A stretch of 8,095 nt of DNA from Candidatus Tayloriibacteriota bacterium (GTDB lineage: Bacteria > Patescibacteriota > Minisyncoccia > Phycocordibacterales > PALSA-1337), in the NCBI GenBank assembly GCA_003170325.1, contig PMZP01000063.1, positions 149 to 8,243 of the forward strand, read 5' to 3'. This document shows positions 1-8,095 of this stretch, piece after piece. The first letter of the stretch is position 1; each line of letters starts with the position of its first letter. The position numbers and the translations under genes are program-made. The notes under the pieces were generated by a model. The model saw only the letters and a program-made list of their open reading frames with translations. It did not search any database and was not told where the DNA came from.

Positions 1-1545
1 GACGCCAACCGCGCGCTCATGGGTTCGAACATGCAGAAACAAGCCACGCCCTGTCTGGTTCCGGAAGCGCCATTCGTAGCCACCGGCATCGAAGCCAAGG
101 CGGTCATCGACACCGGCAGAGTAGTCGTCGCTCCGGAAGCCGGCGAGATCACTCACGTCGATGCCAAGAAGATCGTTTTCAAATCTATGAAGACAGGGAA
201 GTCTCACGAATACAACCTGGTCCTCTTCTCGCGAACCAACGGCTTTACAGCTTTCCACCAGCGTCCGATCGTCAACGTCGGCGATAAGGTCAAGAAAGGG
301 GACATTTTAGCCGACACTTCCACATCAGATCACGGCGAGATCGCTCTGGGACACAATGCTCTGGTAGCCTTCATGTCCTGGTCCGGGAATAACTACGAAG
401 ACGCCATCATCCTCTCCCAGCGCATCGTCAAGGAAAGCAAGTGGAGCTCCATCCATATCGAAGAGTTCGTGGTCAACGTCCGTGACACCAAGCTAGGTCC
501 GGAAGTCACCACCTGCGATATCCCCAACGTTGGAGAAGTCAAGCTGAAGAATCTGACCGAAGAGGGCATCGTTAGGATCGGCGCTGAAGTCCGTCCCGGC
601 GACATCTTGGTCGGCAAGATCTCTCCCAAAGGCGAGACACAGTTAACTCCCGAAGAGCGCCTGCTCCGTTCCATTTTCGGCGAAAAGGCTCGGGATGTTA
701 AGGATACCTCCAAGAGGATGGAGAACGGCAAGCGCGGTCGCGTCATTTCCGTGAAGATATTCTCGCGCGAGAAGGGCGACAAGCTGGAATCGGGTATCAT
801 CAAAAAGATCTATATTGAAGTCGCTCAAGTCCGTAACGTATCGGTCGGTGACAAGATGGCCGGACGCCACGGTAACAAGGGTGTCATCTCGCGTATCCTG
901 CCTGAAGAGGATATGCCGTACATGGAAGATGGTTCGCCTATCGATGTGATTCTGACTCCGCTCGGCGTTCCTTCACGTATGAACCTCGGACAAATCCTTG
1001 AACTTCACCTTGGATTGGCTGCCAACACTCTGGGCTATCAAGCCATCGTGCCGCCATTCACTGGCGCGACCGATGCGGAGATCAAAGAAGAGCTGGTCAA
1101 GGCTGGTTTCGACGCTTCCGGTAAGATGAAACTTCGGGATGGCCGAACCGGCGATCATTTCAACCAACCGGTCGCCGTCGGATACATGTATATATTGAAG
1201 CTTCACCACATGGTCGAGGACAAGATCCATATGCGTTCCATTGGTCCTTACTCTCTCATCACCCAGCAACCGCTCGGAGGCAAGGCTCAAGGCGGAGGAC
1301 AGCGTTTCGGAGAAATGGAAGTCTGGGCTCTTCTCGGTCATGGCGCCGCACATACTTTGCGCGAGATCTTGACGGTGAAGTCAGACGACATCGTCGGCCG
1401 CTCCCAGACATTCGACTCCATCGTCAAAGGTGAACGCCTGCGCGCTCCCAACCTGCCGGCCTCATTCAACGTGCTCCTGAAGACTTTACGCGGTTTGGCC
1501 TTGAATGTGGAATTGCTCGATAACCCGAAGGTACAGGAGGAATAA
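1..1545 (+). CDS. rpoB: RNA polymerase beta subunit, C-terminal part (5' end outside window)
   Basis: The beta subunit forms one pincer of the RNA polymerase core and contributes to the active site. The frame is open from base 1, so the gene enters from the left and the ATG at 19 is internal. Counting the first codon as residue 1, the diagnostic blocks are DANRALMGSNMQ at the start, ALGHNALVAFMSW with NYEDA, DTKLGPE, KGETQLTPEE with FGEKA, GDKMAGRHGNKG at 283-294 (lysines 285 and 293 match E. coli K1065 and K1073), PLGVPSRMN, and GGKAQ...QRFGEMEVWAL from 426. The rifampicin-binding region lies upstream of the window. The C-terminus (ASFNVLLKTL...LNVELL) is normal and short, without the large late insertions of E. 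coli. One oddity is KAQ-G-GGQ, where most bacteria have KAQFGGQ. Codons favour GTC, ATC and GGC, as in rpoC. Identity is certain. Confidence 0.99.
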   Translation, partial: DANRALMGSNMQKQATPCLVPEAPFVATGIEAKAVIDTGRVVVAPEAGEITHVDAKKIVFKSMKTGKSHEYNLVLFSRTNGFTAFHQRPIVNVGDKVKKGDILADTSTSDHGEIALGHNALVAFMSWSGNNYEDAIILSQRIVKESKWSSIHIEEFVVNVRDTKLGPEVTTCDIPNVGEVKLKNLTEEGIVRIGAEVRPGDILVGKISPKGETQLTPEERLLRSIFGEKARDVKDTSKRMENGKRGRVISVKIFSREKGDKLESGIIKKIYIEVAQVRNVSVGDKMAGRHGNKGVISRILPEEDMPYMEDGSPIDVILTPLGVPSRMNLGQILELHLGLAANTLGYQAIVPPFTGATDAEIKEELVKAGFDASGKMKLRDGRTGDHFNQPVAVGYMYILKLHHMVEDKIHMRSIGPYSLITQQPLGGKAQGGGQRFGEMEVWALLGHGAAHTLREILTVKSDDIVGRSQTFDSIVKGERLRAPNLPASFNVLLKTLRGLALNVELLDNPKVQEE

Positions 1546-1554
1546 CTTATGTAG
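1535..1554 (+). promoter_or_regulatory. Orphan ribosome binding site with ATG-TAG start-stop
   Basis: AGGAGG at 1535-1540 lies within the last rpoB codons. It is followed after 8 nt by ATG (1549-1551), which is directly followed by TAG (1552-1554). This is the strongest Shine-Dalgarno of the window at ideal spacing, yet it serves no reading frame. The position, just past the rpoB stop (1543-1545), is where rpoC normally starts. I infer a relic of the original rpoC start site, left when DNA was inserted. Alternatively it is a functional minimal ORF, or a chance ATG. Confidence 0.6.
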
Positions 1555-1564
1555 AGGTCTTCAG

Positions 1565-1609
1565 CGGGAGGTGAAACCTAACGAGATCTCGGGAGGTTTC
1601 ACCTAACGA
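1565..1609. repeat. 20-bp direct repeat pair forming an 11-bp inverted repeat
   Basis: CGGGAGGTGAAACCTAACGA (1565-1584) is repeated after 5 nt as CGGGAGGTTTCACCTAACGA (1590-1609). The copies differ only in the centre, GAA against TTC, which are reverse complements of each other. Each core (AGGT-nnn-ACCT) is itself palindromic. Together, 1569-1579 and 1594-1604 form a perfect 11-bp stem with a 14-nt loop. No T-run follows, so it is not a typical intrinsic terminator. It may be a REP-like element or a binding site. It sits at the left edge of the DNA that separates rpoB from rpoC. Confidence 0.85.
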
Positions 1610-1624
1610 ATTTAAGCCACAAAA

Positions 1625-2680
1625 ATGAAAAAATACTCCCAATATTATCCCCAATATCAAAAAGGCTCGGTTGCATCACTGCTCATTACGCTGGTGGCGT
1701 TGATCGTGGCTGGGGTCATCGTGTTCGGATTGAGGGATGTCATAAGGAAATCCGTGCCGGTGAATTCGAATCCCAATTCGTCAGCAACCAGCACAAGTCA
1801 ATCCACCTCCAATTCCAACTGGTCGGCGCTTTCGATCGGTCAAGTCATGAATGTAACTCTACCGGATTTCATTGACACCAATCCAGGCGATGCGACGTTC
1901 ACTCTGGTGAACGGCAAATTCGACGGTTCGATTTTGCAGGGCACGTCGAAAGCGGATGATTTGAGCTCATATGAAGTGGGTCTCAATACCGTCAGCAGTT
2001 CATATGCGTATGGCGACCTCAACGGCGACGGCGCTTCAGACTTAGTAGCAATTGCTGACGCTAGTACCGGTGGAACCGGCATGTTCACTTATCTGTTGTC
2101 TTTCACTAACAAGAATGGCCAACCGCAATACGCCGCTTCTCAATTTCTTGGCGATCGTATCACCGTGAATAACGTCACGATCCAGAATGGCGGCATAATT
2201 ACCGTCGACATGATCACTCAAGGCCCCGGCGAACCTATGTGTTGCGGAACGTTGCGTGTTATAAAGCAGTATTCATTGAAGGGGGGCGCGCTGACCGAAG
2301 TCAATTCAGAGAATCAACCTGGAACTGATGTGAATGGAAATCCGCTTCCGAAAATTTCTTCGATCTCTCCTGCATCCGGTCCTATTGGCACAACTATTAC
2401 AATTACAGGAACCAGTCTAGCTGGTTTCGAGGGTGATTTGGATGCTTGGATTCAAAATCCCAGCACGGGCGAAGTTGGTTTTCTCCCGGGAATTGGCAGT
2501 GTTCCAAGAGCCGATCAGACTATTCGTGTGACGATTGCTGGTCAGGTTTGCAAGACAAACAATGGGTACAAAGGCGGACCATGCGATTCATTCATGTCTA
2601 TCACGCCTGGAACTTATAGTATTTACACGGAACCATGGGGTAACAAGAGTAATGCAGTGAAATTTACTGTTACCAAATAA
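1625..2680 (+). CDS. Membrane-anchored exported protein with FG-GAP-like and TIG/IPT-like domains
   Basis: The specific function is unknown. A short basic N-terminus (MKK, then QKGSV at 12-16) precedes one hydrophobic helix (about 15-36). A Ser/Asn/Thr-rich linker follows (about 43-65), which implies that the rest lies outside the membrane. Residues 66-235 resemble a beta-rich domain seen in many CPR proteins. It contains YGDLNGDG...D, with D131, N133, D135 and D139 spaced like a calcium-binding loop, then FLGDR and PGEPM followed by C206-C207. From about 243 an Ig-like TIG/IPT-type domain begins (ISSISPASGPIGTTITITG) and runs to the C-terminus. C309 and C320 could form a disulfide. No Shine-Dalgarno is visible before this ATG (AAGCCACAAAA). 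Codons use more GTT, ATT and AAT than rpoB, fitting later acquisition. It probably rides on the rpoB transcript. The domain calls are from motif recognition and are moderately sure; the gene itself is sure. Confidence 0.85.
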   Translation: MKKYSQYYPQYQKGSVASLLITLVALIVAGVIVFGLRDVIRKSVPVNSNPNSSATSTSQSTSNSNWSALSIGQVMNVTLPDFIDTNPGDATFTLVNGKFDGSILQGTSKADDLSSYEVGLNTVSSSYAYGDLNGDGASDLVAIADASTGGTGMFTYLLSFTNKNGQPQYAASQFLGDRITVNNVTIQNGGIITVDMITQGPGEPMCCGTLRVIKQYSLKGGALTEVNSENQPGTDVNGNPLPKISSISPASGPIGTTITITGTSLAGFEGDLDAWIQNPSTGEVGFLPGIGSVPRADQTIRVTIAGQVCKTNNGYKGGPCDSFMSITPGTYSIYTEPWGNKSNAVKFTVTK

Positions 2681-2698
2681 TAGCCGAATCTTAATTTC

Positions 2699-3592
2699 AT
2701 GAAAAAAATCATTCAAAATCAAAGAGGTTCGGTTGTTATGTGGATCATAGCGATTGTGGCTATTGCCATAGTCGTGTATTTGATCGCGACGCATTCTGGT
2801 AAACAGATGGCAACCAGTTCTGAAGACGAAGTACTGGCGACTTCGACGGTGACGATCATGGTCCCGAATGATCTTCAGGCATATAAAAAGGCCATGACCG
2901 AATTTATTCAGGTCAGTGGAGGAGTGAATCCCTCAAAAACCTGGCCGTTCGTTGTAAGGACTGTTACAGTGTCTGCCACAACTGATGTTGTCCGCACCAC
3001 AGCCGAAGCCGCCGCCGAATACATTCCAACACAGGCCGGCACCAGCTCACTCGTTGTTTACTTCAAAGTCATGAACGGTACTGCGTACGTTCTCCTCAAT
3101 ATGGACATTGATGGTTGGGCAGGTGTTTCTGCCGCAATCGCTCAAGTCCACCCCATAGTCGAAAAGACACTATTACAATTTCCACAGATCAAGGAAGTTC
3201 AATTCCAGCCCGCCCAAGGGGATTATATCGATCAAGGTAAGGTTATCGAAAGCAATAGAGATGATGATGCGGTTACCATAATAGAACCTTCATTTAATGC
3301 AATGTGGAAAATTGGAGAGATGTCCAGAATACGCTGGATTACCAAATTGCCGGTTGATCAGCCAGGGTACATTCTCCTCATGAACGGTGATAAGCAGGTT
3401 ATTGCCATAGCCAGTTCGACGGCACTTAATGGTGGTAAATCGTCACAGTTTGGCGGAAGCAAAAATTTCATTCCACCTAATTCGATAATGCCGGGGACAG
3501 GCTACTATGTTCGCATTGGTACCAATTACGATAATGGAAGCGGTTACCCAATGGATCGTTTTGACAGTGTTAAATTTACTATTACCAATTAA
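2699..3592 (+). CDS. Membrane-anchored exported protein with GerMN-like and Kre9/KNH-like Ig domains
   Basis: The function is unknown. The N-terminus mirrors that of the preceding gene: MKK, then QRGSV (8-12) directly before one membrane helix (about 11-30). A short linker leads to a mixed alpha/beta region (about 50-180). Its end (AYVLLNMDIDGW, then VEKTLLQFPQIKEVQF at 154-169) resembles the end of GerMN domains, where a TL-x-QFP-x-(I/V)-xxV-x-F pattern is typical. From about 191 a beta-sandwich resembling the Kre9/KNH-like Ig fold runs to the C-terminus: VTIIEPSFNAMWKIGE, RIRW, PGTGYYVRI, then SVKFTIT. There are no cysteines in the exported part. It starts 18 nt after the previous stop without a Shine-Dalgarno, so the two are probably co-transcribed. 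Its last 24 bases match 21 of the last 24 bases of the previous gene. A role in envelope or surface adhesion is only a guess. The domain names are moderate-confidence calls. Confidence 0.85.
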   Translation: MKKIIQNQRGSVVMWIIAIVAIAIVVYLIATHSGKQMATSSEDEVLATSTVTIMVPNDLQAYKKAMTEFIQVSGGVNPSKTWPFVVRTVTVSATTDVVRTTAEAAAEYIPTQAGTSSLVVYFKVMNGTAYVLLNMDIDGWAGVSAAIAQVHPIVEKTLLQFPQIKEVQFQPAQGDYIDQGKVIESNRDDDAVTIIEPSFNAMWKIGEMSRIRWITKLPVDQPGYILLMNGDKQVIAIASSTALNGGKSSQFGGSKNFIPPNSIMPGTGYYVRIGTNYDNGSGYPMDRFDSVKFTITN

Positions 3593-3604
3593 CCATCGAA
3601 ATCT

Positions 3605-3646
3605 TTAATACTTAATACTTAATACCTAATACTTAATTCTTAATAC
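3605..3646. repeat. Heptamer tandem repeat, six units of TTAATAC
   Basis: Six uninterrupted 7-nt units end 7 nt before the rpoC ATG. Units 1, 2, 3 and 6 are exactly TTAATAC. Unit 4 is CTAATAC and unit 5 is TTAATTC. The array occupies the place where an rpoC ribosome binding site would be and offers several TAATAC strings, weakly like a -10 box. It marks the right edge of the inserted DNA. Slippage could change the copy number and so the length of the leader. Confidence 0.9.
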
Positions 3647-3653
3647 TAATCAT

Positions 3654-7400
<3,747 letters not shown>

Positions 7401-7431
7401 GGAACTATTATTTAGGATTTATAAAAAGTGC

Positions 7432-7458
7432 AAAAACCCCTCAAAATAAGGGGTTTTT
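7432..7458 (+). terminator. Intrinsic terminator after rpoC
   Basis: A perfect 10-bp stem AAAAACCCCT / AGGGGTTTTT (7432-7441 and 7449-7458) encloses a 7-nt loop. The T-run is the distal half of the right arm. Because the left arm starts with five A, it could also stop transcripts coming from the right. It lies 31 nt after the rpoC stop and closes the rpoB-rpoC unit. Confidence 0.9.
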
Positions 7459-7466
7459 GAGTGGTA

Positions 7467-7495
7467 TTGACAAACAGAATAATGAGGAGTATAAT
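7467..7495 (+). promoter_or_regulatory. Perfect consensus housekeeping-sigma promoter
   Basis: TTGACA (7467-7472) and TATAAT (7490-7495) are both exact consensus and separated by exactly 17 nt. The expected start is near 7502. It begins 8 nt after the rpoC terminator and drives the 90-residue gene and the structured 3' region. Perfect consensus promoters are rare in genomes and suggest strong, little-regulated expression. Confidence 0.9.
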
Positions 7496-7547
7496 ATGCA
7501 CGTACTGGTAAACAATGTCGTTTATCAGAAAATGAAAGGTAGTACAT

Positions 7548-7820
7548 ATGGAAATTGGTGTAGACAGACAGCTCGCGATATTCCGAGCGATAGTCAAAGA
7601 CGTGTTCCGCGAAAAAGGAATTAAACTCACTGGGGACGGTCTCCGTGAGGTGAACTCCGAAATCGAGGGATTGAACAAACGGCATCAGTTTGCCCCGCCG
7701 TTGGAACTGAGCGAAATCCTCGCGTTGTACCTTGAACTCAACAAGGAGCTGGCGGATGAACACTTCGCCAATGTTCAAAGCCGTCTAGCCCACGAGCTCA
7801 GTCGTAAAGCCAAAAAGTAA
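7548..7820 (+). CDS. Small helical protein of unknown function (90 aa)
   Basis: I do not recognise this family. The 90 residues are charged and mostly predicted helical by eye. There is one proline-rich break (APPLELSE, about 49-56), no cysteine, no membrane segment and no signal peptide, and the C-terminus is basic (SRKAKK). The helices AIFRAIVKDVFREKG, LREVNSEIEGLNKR and ILALYLELNKELADEHF look amphipathic, which suggests a cytosolic helical bundle that may dimerise. The start is supported by AAAGGT (7535-7540), with 8 nt between AAAGG and the ATG, and by the perfect promoter upstream. The predicted leader is about 46 nt. Its stop codon touches the base of the structured RNA that follows, so translation could affect that fold. 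It is probably a real gene, since the reading frame, Shine-Dalgarno and promoter agree. Its role is open. Confidence 0.82.
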   Translation: MEIGVDRQLAIFRAIVKDVFREKGIKLTGDGLREVNSEIEGLNKRHQFAPPLELSEILALYLELNKELADEHFANVQSRLAHELSRKAKK

Positions 7821-7919
7821 TCGTTCGACACGGTTGAGCAGGAATGCTCCATAAAAGGGTAATTGCTTCTCCCACTATCATGGCTTGAAGCAGAACAAGA
7901 ACCTTACCGCTCGAACGGT
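7820..7919 (+). ncRNA. Candidate structured RNA, three-way junction (3' UTR or processed sRNA)
   Basis: The pairs seen by hand are nested and compatible. P1 pairs 7822-7828 with 7911-7917 (CGTTCGA / TCGAACG) and extends by U7821-G7918 and A7820-U7919. P1b is 7831-7834 with 7906-7909 (CGGT / ACCG). P2 is a hairpin, 7836-7840 with 7845-7849 (GAGCA / TGCTC), capped by the GNRA tetraloop GGAA. P3 is 7855-7858 with 7902-7905 (AAGG / CCTT). P4 is 7864-7869 with 7887-7892 (TGCTTC / GAAGCA) with a 17-nt loop. P1b, P2 and P3 meet in a three-way junction. A rival hairpin, ACCG-CTCGAA-CGGT (7906-7919), would exclude P1 and P1b, giving a possible switch ahead of the terminator. It matches no RNA family I know. 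It has no promoter of its own that I can see, so it is probably made with the upstream gene. Confidence 0.5.
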
Positions 7920-7922
7920 GCA

Positions 7923-7957
7923 CCCCAGTAGGTCTAGCGCTGTGGGTTTTTTCTTTT
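7923..7957 (+). terminator. Intrinsic terminator after the structured RNA
   Basis: CCC and CAG (7923-7928) pair with CTG and GGG (7940-7946) around one bulged T (7943). The run TTTTTTCTTTT (7947-7957) follows. The stem is short and imperfect, but the T-run is strong. It would end a transcript of about 450 nt that starts near 7502. Confidence 0.65.
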
Positions 7958-7983
7958 ACAAAAAACCAATACTCTGCTATATT
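7955..7983 (+). promoter_or_regulatory. Extended -10 promoter facing right
   Basis: TTTACA (7955-7960) and TATATT (7978-7983) are each one base off consensus, with a 17-nt spacer. TG at 7975-7976 gives an extended -10. The predicted start is near 7990, inside the palindrome at 7982-8007. The gene it would serve lies beyond the window. The box overlaps the T-run of the preceding terminator, so the units are tightly packed. Confidence 0.6.
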
Positions 7984-8007
7984 TCTTTCTTGTAAACAAG
8001 AAAGAAA
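7982..8007. promoter_or_regulatory. 26-bp palindrome over the predicted start site (candidate operator or hairpin)
   Basis: TTTCTTTCTTGT (7982-7993) and ACAAGAAAGAAA (7996-8007) are perfect 12-bp arms around AA. Its place, from the -10 box across the predicted start, is typical of a repressor operator for a dimeric regulator. In RNA it could only form a stem with a somewhat larger loop. It has no long T-run after it in the forward direction, so it is a poor rightward terminator. On the other strand the T-rich arm could act as part of a weak terminator. Confidence 0.7.
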
Positions 8008-8010
8008 ATC

Positions 8011-8095
8011 CGAAATTCGAATATCGAAGCTCGAAACAAGTTAAAACCCGTTTGAATTCATTTTTTGGGATTTTGGATTTGTTTCGGATTTCGTG
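8011..8095. repeat. Heptad-spaced CGAA mosaic with an inverted counterpart
   Basis: CGAA occurs at 8011, 8018, 8025 and 8032, an exact 7-nt period (CGAANNN four times). The right part reads the same family on the other strand: the reverse complement of 8079-8092 contains CGAAATC-CGAAACA-type units, and TTGTTTCG (8079-8086) is the exact inverse of CGAAACAA (8032-8039). GGATTT also recurs 7 nt apart at 8068 and 8075. No gene is visible here, and the region continues out of the window. Such mosaics recall intergenic DNA of Parcubacteria; this is recollection, not a search result. Confidence 0.75.

Noticed and set aside
1565..1609. Intrinsic terminator after rpoB
   Set aside because: The stem is good, but no T-run follows the right arm (AACGAATTTAAG), so efficient termination is unlikely.
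3605..3646. CRISPR array
   Set aside because: The units are 7 nt in direct tandem with no spacers and no cas genes nearby.
1546..3653. Insertion sequence or transposon between rpoB and rpoC
   Set aside because: No transposase, no matching terminal inverted repeats at the two edges and no clear target-site duplication; the flanking repeats differ from each other.
7496..7624. Upstream plus-strand frame starting at the ATG in TATAATATG
   Set aside because: The ATG lies before the predicted transcription start, and the frame overlaps the better-supported 90-aa gene without its own ribosome binding site.
7419..7778. Minus-strand open frames across the region after rpoC (119 and 88 codons)
   Set aside because: They run through the perfect terminator and promoter of the plus strand and oppose the 90-aa gene, which has a Shine-Dalgarno and promoter.
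7850..7926. tRNA or tmRNA 3' end, suggested by TCGAAC and a later CCCCA
   Set aside because: No 7-bp acceptor pairing, no proper 5-bp T-arm with a 7-nt loop, and no tag reading frame in a tmRNA arrangement. The TCGAACG is better explained by pairing with CGTTCGA at 7822.

Overview
The window is a bacterial chromosome segment carrying the 3' part of rpoB, the complete rpoC, and between them two unrelated membrane-anchored protein genes. The best guess for the organism is a Candidate Phyla Radiation (Patescibacteria, Parcubacteria-like) bacterium. The reasons are the style of the two anchored proteins (a short N-terminus with Q-K/R-G-S-V just before one membrane helix, then Ig-like, TIG or GerMN-like domains), the weak or absent Shine-Dalgarno sites before most genes, a helical insertion near the RpoC N-terminus, and AT-rich intergenic mosaics with a 7-nt period. 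This is family-level recognition, not a measured placement.

Layout: 1-1545 is the C-terminal part of RpoB (beta subunit). Directly after its stop lies a strong Shine-Dalgarno followed by ATG-TAG (1535-1554), which looks like an orphaned gene start. A 45-bp repeat pair (1565-1609) follows. Two genes for anchored, probably exported proteins come next (1625-2680 and 2699-3592). They share near-identical DNA at their 5' and 3' ends but differ in the middle. Six copies of the heptamer TTAATAC (3605-3646) then lead to rpoC (3654-7400), which has no visible Shine-Dalgarno.

After rpoC there is an intrinsic terminator (7432-7458) and then a perfect consensus promoter (TTGACA, 17-nt spacer, TATAAT; 7467-7495). 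This promoter drives a compact unit: a 90-residue helical protein of unknown function (7548-7820), a stretch that folds into a nested three-way-junction RNA (7820-7919), and a terminator (7923-7957). A second good promoter (7955-7983) begins inside that terminator's T-run. Its predicted start region lies on a 26-bp palindrome (7982-8007). The window closes in an inverted, heptad-spaced repeat mosaic.

How it works together: RpoB and RpoC form the catalytic core of RNA polymerase and are normally co-translated neighbours. Here about 2.1 kb separates them, on the same strand and with no clear terminator, so one transcript probably still covers all four genes. The most interesting points are the interrupted rpoBC junction with its apparent leftover rpoC start site, the modular pair of inserted genes, and the small protein plus structured RNA unit behind a very strong promoter. 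No defence system, CRISPR array, transposase or phage gene is visible.
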